DNA of 64,000 bases from Lucinisca nassula (Eukaryota; Mollusca; Bivalvia; Lucinida; Lucinidae), in the NCBI GenBank assembly GCA_963580285.1, contig OY757016.1, forward strand, positions 38,517,124-38,581,123. The letters run 5' to 3'. The notes beneath the pieces were generated by a model. It searched no databases. It saw nothing but the letters and a program-made list of their open reading frames with translations, and had not been told where the DNA came from. Shown in pieces: positions 10,476-19,604 of this stretch. Every line of letters begins with the position of its first letter. Position 1 is the first letter of the stretch. The position numbers were made by a program, and so were the translations under genes.

Positions 10476-11262
10476 GTAGCGCCTGCTATTAGCATGGTGC
10501 GATATAGGCGTTCGGTTTTCCATCCATTCGTCTGTCCATCCATCCGTTTGTCAAGCCGTCAACATTTGCGACCACCCAAAAGTTCACCCAAATGATCAAG
10601 TTAATTTCTCAAGAACTATAAGAGCTTCATTAATGATGCTTGGTACAAACTTGTATATGGGGATGGCAACTTATATGCAATAATACGTATTTGACCTTGA
10701 CCTACATTACATGGTTCACTGACTTAGTAAAATGTTGTGACGACCCTAGCGTTGGTAAAGTTAATTTCTCAAGAACTATAAGAGTTTCATTAATGATACT
10801 TGGTACAAACTTGTATCTAGGGATGGCAATTTTAATGCGACTATCCATATTTGACCTTGACCTACATTTTATGCTTCACAGACTTTGTGAAATAATGGGA
10901 CCACCCTAGCGTTCACTGGAATGGTCAAGATTATTTCAAAAGAACTATAAAGAGCTTTATTAATGATACTTAGTACATACTTGTATCTAGGGATGGCAAC
11001 TATAAAATAAGCATCCATATTTAACCTTGACCTAAATTTCGTGGTTCACTGACTTAGTGAACTATTGCATAAACCCTAGTGTTCAGCCTAATGTTTAAGT
11101 TCATTTCTCAATAATTATTAGAGCTCCATTAATGATACTTGCTATAAGTTTGTTTCTAACAAACAAAGCATCTTTATTTGACTTTGGCCTAGATTTCATG
11201 GTTCGTTGACTTTGTGCCCCTACAGGCGTGACATAGCCTTCGTCGGAATTCTTGAAATGGAG
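10476..11262 (+). mobile_element. Pearl-like element ('GCGCCTGCTATTAGC' type) with four units
   Basis: Begins TTTTTGTAGCGCCTGCTATT, then TCCATCCATTCGTCTGTCC. Four ~155-bp units contain TTTCTCAAGAACTATAAGAG, GATACTTGGTACAAACTTGT and TTTGACCTTGACCTA. Ends GGCGTGACATAGCCTTCGTC. A deleted form of the same element is at 56925-57040. Confidence 0.7.
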
Positions 11263-11421
11263 AATTGACAAAAACTATCCTTCAGTTATCACAAAAGACA
11301 AACCTTATCTGTTGCTATGATATATCTGAAACCATGTTGCCATATAATGAATATGATAACTTGTGTTATAACGATGTTTATATGCAAAAAGAGCATGATA
11401 CATGATACATTACTGTTTCAG

Positions 11422-12254
11422 CATGATAATATTCTTAAACTGCGTAAATTGGTAGGAGAAGTTGACTGGCCACTTGGTTTAAAAGTGTGGAGAAAATTCT
11501 TCAGTTTTGTACACCCAATAGATGAAGTTCCAGAGACATTCACTGGTGATTTTGGTGAAGTGACTGAGCCAGTCCCTAGACAAGGCAAAGGTGAAGGAAA
11601 AAGTTCAAGGAAAAAGAAAAACAAGAAAAGAAAACAGAAAGAATCTGATGATAAAAATGAGAAAAAATTAAGTGATAATGCTGCAACAGTTGACAGTATA
11701 GTACATGCAGATAGTGAAACAAGGGGTGCTGGCAGTGATCCCACAAATAATCAGCAAGAGAATGAAACTATTGCTGGTTCTGTAAATGCAGTGCAAACTG
11801 AATGTATTGAAAAGCAAGCAGATAATGATGAACAAAGCTTGGATGATAAAGGTATTCAGGAAAGCAAAGTAGAAACAACAGATTCTGGTGATTTATGTAA
11901 CCGTGCAGGACAGATTGGGGCTGAAGCAGAAAAAAATATTGAAACAAAGAAACCAAGAACTAGAGTAAATCCTTGGGATCCAATGAAACCAGCATTTAGA
12001 GTGACTTGTAATAGAGTAGGTGAAAATCATAACTTTGATTCAATGACAGCTGCAGCTAATTTTGGTGGTGCTATTTATAGATATTTTGGCTGGAATGTGG
12101 AGATGAAGAACTTTGATATTGAGGTCATGTTGAATATTGAGGATGAAGAGGTGACTGTAGGTATAGGTTTGACTAGAGAGAGTTTACACAGGAGAAATAT
12201 AGGACATTTTGGACCAACAACCTTGAGACCCACAATAGCTTATAATATGTTGAG
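11422..12254 (+). CDS. THUMPD3: THUMPD3 exon 3 (linker plus THUMP domain, residues 92-368)
   Basis: The largest exon, 833 nt. Acceptor TACTGTTTCAG at 11411-11421; donor TTGAG|GTAGGT. It begins HDNILKLRKLVGEVDWPLGLKVW, continuing the N-terminal domain. Next comes a low-complexity charged linker (about residues 140-275), with a lysine cluster at 154-164 (RKKKNKKRKQK) and an acidic, glutamine/asparagine-rich tail. The THUMP-domain part follows at about 283-369 (FRVTCNRVGE..., FGGAIYRYF, NFDIEVMLNI, LTRESLHRRNI, HFGPTTLRPT). THUMP domains bind the tRNA acceptor end. An open frame extends upstream to 11317, but that part has no homology and sits before a good acceptor. The linker is longer than in vertebrate orthologues and accounts for most of the extra protein length. 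Confidence 0.93.
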
Positions 12255-12502
12255 GTAGGTTGTAAGATCTAACAATAGTAAGGGAATTTTGAAACTCACA
12301 ATTTATTGTGCTGTCCATAGTCTGTTCACTAGAATAGAACCATTTTTGTGGATTTCAGAATAGAATATGACTGCTGATCGTTGGAGATTCATGTATGGCC
12401 AACTCTTCGTACACATGTATGTTCAGCAATATTGTTCATATATTTTCATAGTAAGCATTGTGTTTTATGAACAGTAAATATTTTTTTATCACATCGCTGT
12501 TA

Positions 12503-12664
12503 GAAGCCTCCGTGGTGTAGAGGTTAAGCTACTCGCCTTGTAAATCAGGGGTCGCAGGATCGATCCTGGGCTTCTCCAGACTTTTGGATGATTCTTTAAA
12601 CCTAGATCCCGTCTCGGTATGACCTTAGCTGTTGGTGAGACGTAAAACTCAAACACTCACTCAC
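12503..12664 (+). mobile_element. tRNA-Thr-derived SINE
   Basis: Second copy of the 10203 family (GAAGCCTCCGTGGTGTAG, CTTGTAAATCAGG, GGATCGATCC), ending in CTCACTCACTCATCA. In intron 3, same strand as THUMPD3. Confidence 0.8.
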
Positions 12665-12696
12665 TCATCACATCAGTGTTATTTAGTGAATAACAT

Positions 12697-12913
12697 TATA
12701 TGAGCCCCGCCAAGCTAATTTGTGTCTTCGAGCATTTTGTCACCACAAATTTTAACTGCGCATGCCCAGCCATTCAGAGGGGCCAGGGATATGGCTTTCT
12801 GTCTGAAGGTTCCTCTTGATTCACTGCTTGTATGAGTGGGCAGCGAAGGTTCTGGCGAGACTGCGCGGATGCATAGGCGATAAGTACCAAAATCGCTTGA
12901 CGGGGCCCATATC
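12697..12913. mobile_element. TIR MITE
   Basis: Ends ATATGAGCCCCGCCAAGC (near 12698-12715) and GCTTGACGGGGCCCATAT (12895-12912) are inverted repeats with two mismatches. About 215 bp, no coding potential. Confidence 0.55.
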
Positions 12914-12924
12914 ATAAAAATACT

Positions 12925-13826
12925 AGAATACTGTCGATGGCGCGCCATCGCAAATCCCCACGTTTTCTACAGAGGGGCCAAGTACCGAAAACCCTCACCC
13001 TGGGCCCTAATTTGACTCCATGGTCAAAATATTACCTGTATTATATTCTACTAATCATGCCCTTCAATTTCATATGCCACATGACTATGTTCCAAAAAAC
13101 TTAAATTTTGACCCTTTGACCCCTCTCCCAGGGCCCCAATCTGACCCCAGGGTCAAAATTTTACTTGTAGTTTATTCTACCCATTATCCCCTTCGCATAG
13201 ATATGCAACATGACTATGTTCTGAAAAACTTTAATTTTGACCCCCGACCCCCCCAAGTCCGACCCCCAGGGCGTGACCTAGGGGTCACAGCCAAAATCCC
13301 GTTCAATATGTTTTACTTTTTTCATAACTAAGTACATGTGCAAAGTTTGGCATCAAAATCTTCAAAATTGACTTTGTAATTGAATTTTATTGATATTTGA
13401 CCTTTTGACCCCTCCCCAGGGCCCCTGGGGGCGGGGACAAAAAAAAATGTGCTCTTGCGCAAGCCATTCATGTAAGCAACTCGCATACCAAATTTGGTTG
13501 AATTCCGGCTAACGGTTTAGGAGGAGATAGCCGGACAGACAGACGGACAGACGGACGGACGGAAGGACGTCCGAGCGCATCCGTGGGCACATGTTGGGTG
13601 GACACAAGTTGGGTACTTGCCGTTTATTCCGTTGTTGTCCAAGATAAGTAGCCAGTAGCCTGTTGGGTACTTTGTTGCTTGTTGGGTATTTTTGAATGGG
13701 AATTTAACATGGCGGTACCCAACAAGTGTCCATCTGTAAGAAGCGGACGGACAGACGGACAGACAGACGGACGGACGGAGGCGATAACAATATCCCCACT
13801 TTTTTTTTAAAAAAACGTGGGGATAA
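12925..13826 (-). mobile_element. Pearl-like element ('TATCCCCAC' type) with nested fold-back
   Basis: Left GTCGATGGCGCGCCATCG and ATCCCCACGTTTT. Right ACGGACAGACGGACAGACAG, TATCCCCACTTTTTTTTT and AACGTGGGGATA (13791-13826). The ACGG tract is split at 13570-13745 by a small fold-back with ACAAGTTGGGTAC / GTACCCAACAAGTGT. Confidence 0.65.
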
Positions 13827-14043
13827 ATATGACCATGCGTAATAACACATGGTTACTGACGTGTAAGAACTATAAGAGCTTTATATGTTTTCTTTTGAAA
13901 TTCTTTTTAACTTCGGCAATAAAAACAGATTTAAAATCAATATACTACCTACAGCAGAACTTAGATGGCTTGAACACTGATGTCTTGTTTACCATGGCTG
14001 AGTCGAACTCTTTTTGATCCGCTAGGCGTATTTTTAACTGCAG

Positions 14044-14113
14044 GCTGTGTGAGATTAAGGCAGGTGATATTGTATGTGATCCTATGTGTGGGTCTGGCAG
14101 CATCCCAATACAA
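14044..14113 (+). CDS. THUMPD3: THUMPD3 exon 4 (SAM-binding motif I, residues 369-392)
   Basis: A 70-nt exon carrying motif I of the Rossmann-fold methyltransferase domain: DIVCDPMCGSGSIPIQ, residues 377-392. The glycine-rich DPMCGSG loop binds S-adenosylmethionine. Acceptor TTTAACTGCAG ends at 14043; donor CAA|GTAAGT is strong. Arg369 is split, with AG from exon 3 and G here. The following codons LCEIKAG agree with the conserved 'MLRLC..' block of THUMPD3, which fixes both junctions. Confidence 0.92.
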
Positions 14114-14134
14114 GTAAGTGTTAAATTATTACTC

Positions 14135-14378
14135 CTAACACAGCGCGCCTATATAGGCAGTGGGAAGGAACTGTGTTTTATTATGCAACAAATCACGGGC
14201 TGGAAGAGTGACAAGTGACGTCATTAAAAGCTGACAATTTAGGACTTCACTCGCAGTTTCCTTGACATTTGACAGTTTAACATCACTTTCTTGCACACCA
14301 GACAAGAAAATCCGTGATTTTACCCTGGGATAGAAATTTATGCTCTGACCCTGGTGTTCCGACCCCAAATCGAATATA
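14135..14378. mobile_element. MITE, family G
   Basis: Starts AACACAGCGCGCCTATATAGGC, as does 56714-56890. Shared blocks: GGAA(C/A)TG, AGAGTGACAAGTGACGTCAT. Its far end (TTGCACACC..AGGGTCAGAGC-like) recurs at 38915-39000. Confidence 0.6.
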
Positions 14379-14384
14379 ATCGCA

Positions 14385-14692
14385 TGTTTGATAAATGCAC
14401 TGGTTGATTACAACCTCATGCCCGGCGGCGTCATGCATGACGCCACTAAACATTCCTGTTGTGTCATCACAAAATGGCGGACGTCGGTAACCGAAGTGAC
14501 AGAAGCATTAAAAATTCGCAATAGAAATGGAAGGTATGCAAGAAAAAGAATCCTGTATGGGTGTGAGGGGTGGATAGAAAAATCCGTCCTTCGGGATCAA
14601 TGTCCGGCATCACTCGGCAAAGCCTCATGATGCCGGACAGTGACCCTCGGGACGGATTTTTCCATCCACCCCTCACACCCATATAAGATTCT
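14385..14692. mobile_element. Fold-back element with 41-nt arms
   Basis: Arms 14549-14589 and 14650-14690 (AATCCTGTATGGGTGTGAGG... inverted as ...CCTCACACCCATATAAGATT). The loop holds an inner hairpin TGTCCGGCATCA / TGATGCCGGACA around CTCGGCAAAGCCTC. The left part also has GCGTCATGCATGACGC. Confidence 0.7.
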
Positions 14693-14842
14693 TATATTCT
14701 CACACCAAAAATGTTATAAAAAGGACATAAATGCATGTGATGCAGTCAATAATTTTTGCAGGATTTCTTCTAACAATGGCAAATGGTTGTTAGAATTAGT
14801 AGAAAACAACAACATTGTTGCCGATGTTTGCGTGTTAGAATT

Positions 14843-15014
14843 GAAATAGATCAGCTCTAGTCTGTTATTTGTTGAGTAATAAATCACAGTTTGTCAGTCA
14901 GTTGTAAGTAGACAATTCACTTGCTTTCTGCACACATGATTTTATCTACTTTACAACTGACTTCCAAACTGTGATTTATTACTCAACAAATCACAGTTAG
15001 AGCAGATCTATTTC
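14843..15014. mobile_element. Palindromic MITE, family H
   Basis: Ends GAAATAGATC (14843-14852) / GATCTATTTC (15005-15014). Inner arms TTTGTTGAGTAATAAATCAC / GTGATTTATTACTCAACAAA. A diverged copy is at 57065-57215. Confidence 0.75.
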
Positions 15015-15289
15015 TTAAATAATGAAAAGTTGTTTTAGGTAGGCAGTTGCTGTTGACTTTTCACTGTCACAAAACCTATACTTTAATGCTAACACTATAC
15101 CGCAACTGTTTCAAGATGTACCTGTTGATAATATTATAAAAAAATGGACTCTTTCATAAGATTAAATTATTCAGATTTTTAGACACTCTTATACCAACAT
15201 TTTTACTGACAACATCCTCGAAATACTTTTAAAACCTTTTGATCATAAATCGTTTGATGCTTATGACACCAAATAGAGGATTTGGTCGG

Positions 15290-15830
15290 GCCCCTCAGAG
15301 TCTAACTGTTGGTTTTCTTTTGCTCCAGCAATTCTGTTGTATGCTGTCGAGTCCTCAACCTTGTTTCATCTCTGTTGTTTTTTGATTTGTATGTTCTCGG
15401 AGATGTTACACTGATGAGTTAGGAAGCCTTCATGCAGACTAAACAAAATTAGTGTATACCGCGACAGAGGTAAGGGCGAGGATTATGGCCGTGTAAAATC
15501 GATTTAAGCCCCCCCCCCCCCCCCCCCCAGTGGAATTCTTTCCACTGACTGTTCCAATGCGGTTCTTCTGTGGCGGTTATTTATGGTGTTTGTTACTTAC
15601 TGTGTGTATCACTTGTGTCTTTTTATTTTGGATGGCCATTTGGCCATTTTCTGGGAAAGTAACTGTCCTTATGACCTTCCTTTGTTTAGGTTTCTATTAT
15701 GGTCTGGTCGCTTCATGTTTGTGTTTCTTTCCCTTTGCTGGCTTTGATGGATGGAGTAAGTTAATTGTATCTATTCCTGATCTTTGTTTTACTTCTACTT
15801 TGATGTGTCGTTAAACAAGAAATCATCTTT
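15290..15830 (+). mobile_element. Probable retroposon fragment with 22-nt poly-C tract
   Basis: Contains GTTCTCGGAGATGTTACACTG, a C-run at about 15510-15531 and, at its 3' side, a T-rich segment ending TTTGATGTGTCGTTAAAC. The 94-codon frame inside (15530-15814) is hydrophobic, but the composition is that of TG/TT-rich repeat DNA and nothing is conserved. Class uncertain. Confidence 0.35.
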
Positions 15831-16313
15831 ATTAGGCAGTTGCTATTATGGGACCCAGTTAAATAGCCCCTAGAGGCTATTTAGGGCAATCTGGAATAGT
15901 CCCTAGGTATATCAGGTCACGAAGGGGTTCACTTAAGCTTTGCTCATGACGGGATGTTGTTCATAAATTCGATGAACATTCAATCCTTTATTGCTTATAT
16001 TTATATTATTTCCTATCCATCATATGACAGAAAATTCTTGTTTAATGGCTAAAATGAAAGAAGGAAACAATTACACACCGTTTTCCTATTGACAGCGCAA
16101 TTTTTTCGTTGGCGCCACCGTCCAATATTGAAGAGAACCATTGTTTATTTCATTGTCACTAACGTCACTTGAGTCAATGTTCATGTATTCATTTAAGTAT
16201 GCACAATATTCCTTCCCTTTTGTTAACTATAGGAGTGTTAACTATAGGAATTTTCTGTAAATGTACTTAGAATGTAAGTATTTGAGCCAGCGCATGGCAA
16301 AATCTACAAGAAG

Positions 16314-17248
16314 TCACTGATCGTATGTTCCTACTATATACTAATATCTATGCGAAGAGATATAAGCAAAATGTCTTGTCATAGTGGTTGGGTGCACAGG
16401 TTGATTTGAGTCTCTGCTGGTCACAGAGTCTTCACTGATCGCATGTACCTACTATATACTAATATCTATGCGAAGAGATATAAGCAAAATGTCTTGTCAT
16501 AGTGGTTGGGTGCACAGGTTGATTTGAGTCTCTGCTGGTCACAGAGTCTTCACTGATCGCATGTACCTACTATATACTAATATCTATGCGAAGAGATATA
16601 AGCAAAATGTCTTGTCATAGTGGTTGGGTGCACAGGTTGATTTGAGTCTCTGCTGGTCACAGAGTCTTCACTGATCGCATGTACCTACTATATACTAATA
16701 TCTATGCGAAGAGATATAAGCAAAATGTCTTGTCATAGTGGTTGGGTGCACAGGTTGATTTGAGTCTCTGCTGGTCACAGAGTCTTCACTGATCGCATGT
16801 ACCTACTATATACTAATATCTATGCGAAGAGATATAAGCAAAATGTCTTGTCATAGTGGTTGGGTGCACAGGTTGATTTGAGTCTCTGCTGGTCACAGAG
16901 TCTTCACTGATCGCATGTACCTACTATATACTAATATCTATGCGAAGAGATATAAGCAAAATGTCTTGTCATAGTGGTTGGGTGCACAGGTTGATTTGAG
17001 TCTCTGCTGGTCACAGAGTCTTCACTGATCGCATGTACCTACTATATACTAATATCTATGCGAAGAGATATAAGCAAAATGTCTTGTCATAGTGGTTGGG
17101 TGCACAGGTTGATTTGAGTCTCTGCTGGTCACAGAGTCTTCACTGATCGCATGTACCTACTATATACTAATATCTATGCGAAGAGATATAAGCAAAATGT
17201 CTTGTCATAGTGGTTGGGTGCACAGGTTGATTTGAGTCTCTGCTGGTC
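16314..17248. repeat. 118-bp tandem array, 7.9 copies
   Basis: Units start at 16314, 16432, 16550, 16668, 16786, 16904, 17022 and 17140; the last is 109 bp. Apart from two changes at the start of unit 1, I see no differences between copies, so expansion is recent (or the array was collapsed or expanded in assembly). Each unit has a small ATATCT/AGATAT hairpin. No coding frame or recognisable motif. Confidence 0.95.
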
Positions 17249-17413
17249 GCACCCTTCTTATTGTAGGTATTGTCATGGGTCAGTTCATTTAGCTTTGAAC
17301 AACAAAGTAAAACTTCAGTGGCTTAAATGCTGATAGTTCGTTTACCATGGTTATTTCAAACTCACTCACTAGGCTAACTCAGCAGACGACAAATTGTTGA
17401 TATTTTTCTTTAA

Positions 17414-17572
17414 TTTCTTATTTTACCAGAAAACAGGACTTGACATCTCAAGCAAATTGTCTCCATAGGAGACACTTTGCATGAGATGTCAAGTCCTGTT
17501 TACTGGGAAAACTTATGGAGACAATTTGCATGAGATGTCAAGTCCTGTTTCGTAGGAAAAATAAGAGAAATA
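17414..17572. repeat. Palindromic element with duplicated right arm
   Basis: AACAGGACTTGACATCTCA on the left is matched twice on the right by TGAGATGTCAAGTCCTGTTT (near 17481 and 17532). Ends ATTTCTTATTTT / AAAATAAGAGAAAT. Confidence 0.65.
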
Positions 17573-17685
17573 TTCAAAATGCTGCTGCAAAAAAAAAAAA
17601 AATTCCCAGCATGCCGAGTTTTATGAATCCACAGGAAATTCTTCCCAGAGTTCCAGATAAAAAATAAGGCGTAATTTAGGGTGTT

Positions 17686-17782
17686 TTTTTTTTTCTTATT
17701 TTATCATGAAAATGTTTGTTGTATGCACTCTTTAGAATTGCCTCAATGAGGCAATTCTAATGAGTACCCTAAACATACCTTC
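17686..17782. mobile_element. Palindromic MITE, family D
   Basis: Inner hairpin TTAGAATTGCCTCA / TGAGGCAATTCTAA (about 17731-17760) with AGTACCC on the right. Confidence 0.6.
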
Positions 17783-17993
17783 ATATTATAGAACCTCAAT
17801 AATGTATACCTTTAGGATAAATCATTCTGACCTGGATAACCCTTTTATAGAACATATTTAACTTCACTACAGCTGGTGTGTGGGAATGTGTGGCGGCGGT
17901 AAAATGTCTCCCTGCCCTACATCATAGTGTAGATTATATTTTCTTGTCCTTTGGGATCATTGATTCCATTGTGGAATTTTGCAAAATATCTGA

Positions 17994-18039
17994 GGGTCAC
18001 TGATGAGGCCTTATTGGCCGAAACTAGCTAGTCTGGCCC
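17994..18039 (+). ncRNA. Type I hammerhead ribozyme, copy 1
   Basis: Sequence order fits a minimal type I hammerhead. Stem I 5' strand GGGTCA (17994-17999); CTGATGA core (18000-18006); stem II GGCC/GGCC closed by TTATT (18007-18019); GAA (18020-18022); a short stem III ACT/AGT with loop AGCT (18023-18032); cleavage base C at 18033 (triplet GTC); stem I 3' strand TGGCCC (18034-18039), which pairs with GGGTCA through one G-U. Predicted cleavage is after 18033. Stem III is only 3 bp and its strand is self-complementary, as in short-stem-III animal hammerheads thought to act as dimers. Sense to THUMPD3, in intron 4. Confidence 0.85.
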
Positions 18040-18253
18040 AGAAAACATGCACACTCCATATTTTTCAGTTCTGTGGTGTATTCCTTGCTTCCAAAGGATA
18101 ACCCTTTATAGAACATATTTAACTTCACTACAGCTGGTGTGTGGGAATGTGTGGCGGCGGTAAAACTTCTCCCTGCCCTACATCATAGTGTAGATAATAT
18201 TTTCTTTTCCTTTGGGATCATTGATTCCATTGTGGAATTTTGAAAATATCTGA

Positions 18254-18299
18254 GGGTCACTGATGAGGCCTTATTGGCCGAAACTAGCTAGTCTGGCCC
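18254..18299 (+). ncRNA. Type I hammerhead ribozyme, copy 2
   Basis: Identical core to the copy 260 bp upstream, with cleavage predicted after 18293. Cutting at both sites would release a 260-nt RNA (18034-18293) with 5'-OH and 2',3'-cyclic phosphate ends, suited to circularisation. It lies 189 bp before the start of THUMPD3 exon 5. Confidence 0.85.
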
Positions 18300-18487
18300 A
18301 GAAAACATGCACACTCCATATTTTTCAGTTCTGTGGTGTATTCCTTGCTTCCAAAGGATAACCCTTTTATAGAACATTTATAAATATTCCTCAGTCTGTT
18401 TCAAACAAATTTTCGTGGTCCCGAAGTCTTTTGAGCCATTGGAGTTTGACCATATGATTTGCCTTAAGCTGTAAATTTTGTTTCTAG

Positions 18488-18603
18488 ACTGCTCTGAGCT
18501 GGCCCGAGGCGTACAACGTCTGTGGAGACATTTCTAAGAAATGTATCTGGAGAACTATGGATAATCTACAGTATATGAAGGAGGAGAGAGAAAAAGAAAA
18601 CAA
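18488..18603 (+). CDS. THUMPD3: THUMPD3 exon 5 (methyltransferase motif II region, residues 393-430)
   Basis: A 116-nt exon between acceptor TTGTTTCTAG (ending 18487) and donor AACAA|GTAGGT. It encodes TALSWPEAYNVCGDISKK... and ends in a charged helix (YMKEEREKEN). In the family this strand carries the conserved Gly-Asp (here G405-D406) that contacts the SAM adenosine or ribose; the residues after GD differ from the vertebrate consensus. The exon is flanked on both sides by sense-strand hammerhead ribozyme sequences (17994-18299 and 19516-19561). The downstream intron is the longest, about 19.65 kb. Confidence 0.9.
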
Positions 18604-18617
18604 GTAGGTTTCTTGCA

Positions 18618-19285
18618 TTTAAACCATTTAACTGCCAATCATGACTCTTGCAGACGTCATTTGCAAAAAAAGTTATACCCTGTGGGAAAGTAGCCCCCAT
18701 TCAATAGGAAGGTGATTGTATCTGTGTCAGTATGCTGTCCTTTGAAAGTGTGTCTCAAATATTTGCTTAATCTTTATGAGGCCCAGAAAAACTGTATCTG
18801 ATAATGTCGTCTGTGTATGTTGTCTGCTGAATCTTCTTTCAAACTTTCCAAAAGTTATTTTTGCATACAGGCAAACAGTTTGGACCCAGATCAGACTGCT
18901 CCTAGAGGAGCAGTCTGATCTGGGTCCACTCTGTTCACAAAAACTAATTTTAAAGTTCTTAGCAGATGACAAAGCAGACGACAGTTGTCGTTATTGGCAT
19001 TTTTGGGTTAAACTGCCAATCACGACTCCTGCAGATGTCTATGACGCCAAGAAAAATTGCATCTGATAATGTCATCTGTTTATGCCGTCTGTTCCATCTT
19101 GAAAACCTTTAAGAAATAGGTTTGCATACAGGCAAACAGTGTGGACTCTGGTCAGACTGCTCCTTGAGGAGCAGTCTGATCTCGGTCCACACTGTTTGCA
19201 ACAATGACTTTTAAAAGTAACCAGTACACAAAAAAGTAGACAACAGTTGTTGTGATTGCCATCTTTCTGTAAGCCCATTTTGCCA
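18618..19285. mobile_element. Two adjacent 'GATCAGA' fold-back MITEs
   Basis: Cores at 18868-18934 and 19127-19198: CAAACAGT..GGACCC, AGATCAGACTGCTCC, then the inverted GGAGCAGTCTGATCT and GGTCCAC..TGTT. Both have outer blocks AACTGCCAATCA(T/C)GACTC.TGCAGA, ATCTGATAATGTC and CAGACGACAGTTGT. They lie head to tail in intron 5. Confidence 0.7.
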
Positions 19286-19289
19286 TCTT

Positions 19290-19570
19290 TCTGTAAGCCC
19301 ATAGTGCAGTTTATATTTTACTTTTGGTCCTTTGAGATCAGCGTGAATATTCTGAGAAATCGGAAATAAATTATTGGTTTAGAATCATATTCTAGACATG
19401 TTTTTAATTATTTGGACCCCATTTTGATTTATATCAGTCTTTGAATCGACTGCCTATTCGAAATTCGCAAAATTGCAGTATGTTTCCTCTGGATTTTCAA
19501 TGCCGGATCATTACAGGGTCACTGATGAGGCTTTATTAGCCGAAACTACGTAGTATGACCCATCTTCTTT
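19290..19570 (+). mobile_element. Diverged solo retrozyme-like unit
   Basis: About 280 bp related to the units at 17834-18355. It shares the CATAGTG..TATATTTT and GTCCTTTG(A/G)GATCA blocks and the hammerhead at its 3' side. Only one unit is present, so it cannot release a monomer by itself. Confidence 0.6.
19516..19561 (+). ncRNA. Type I hammerhead ribozyme, diverged copy with compensatory changes
   Basis: Same layout as the two upstream copies but evolved. Stem I is GGGTCA/TGACCC (the G-U pair becomes A-U). Stem II is GGCT/AGCC instead of GGCC/GGCC with the same TTATT loop. Stem III is ACT/AGT with loop ACGT. The cleavage triplet is GTA, predicted cut after 19555. The invariant CTGATGA and GAA are kept. 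Covariation supports a selected fold. It lies in intron 5, sense strand, about 950 bp after exon 5. Confidence 0.85.
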
Positions 19571-19604
19571 CTTATGAATGTTTTCATTGCTCTTAAAGGA
19601 ACTC

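Larger units (their letters stand above)
17834..18378 (+). mobile_element. Retrozyme-like tandem dimer (~261-bp units)
   Basis: Two near-identical units (17834-18095 and 18096-18355) plus about 22 bp of a third. Each starts GGATAACCCTTT and contains one hammerhead. They differ by a few substitutions and single-base indels. The tandem arrangement with one type I hammerhead per unit is that of animal retrozymes, non-autonomous retroposons that spread through circular RNA. No coding capacity. Confidence 0.75.

Noticed and set aside
11317..11421. Upstream extension of exon 3 as coding sequence
   Set aside because: A consensus acceptor (TACTGTTTCAG) precedes CAT at 11422. The extension has no family similarity, whereas exon 2 at 5402 joins in phase.
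15405..15465. Possible hammerhead: TACACTGATGAGTTAGGAAGCC ... ACTAAACAAAATTAGTGTA (shown in parts)
   Set aside because: CTGATGAG is present, but the GAAA box reads TAAA, stem II is not convincing, and stem I does not pair beyond one base. A plain TACACT/AGTGTA hairpin explains it better.
15530..15814. 94-residue hydrophobic protein
   Set aside because: Starts beside a poly-C tract in repeat-like DNA. Hydrophobicity comes from T-rich codons; no conserved motif and no splice context linking it to THUMPD3.
16314..17248. CRISPR-like repeat array
   Set aside because: Contiguous 118-bp units with no unique spacers, in a eukaryotic intron: a tandem repeat.
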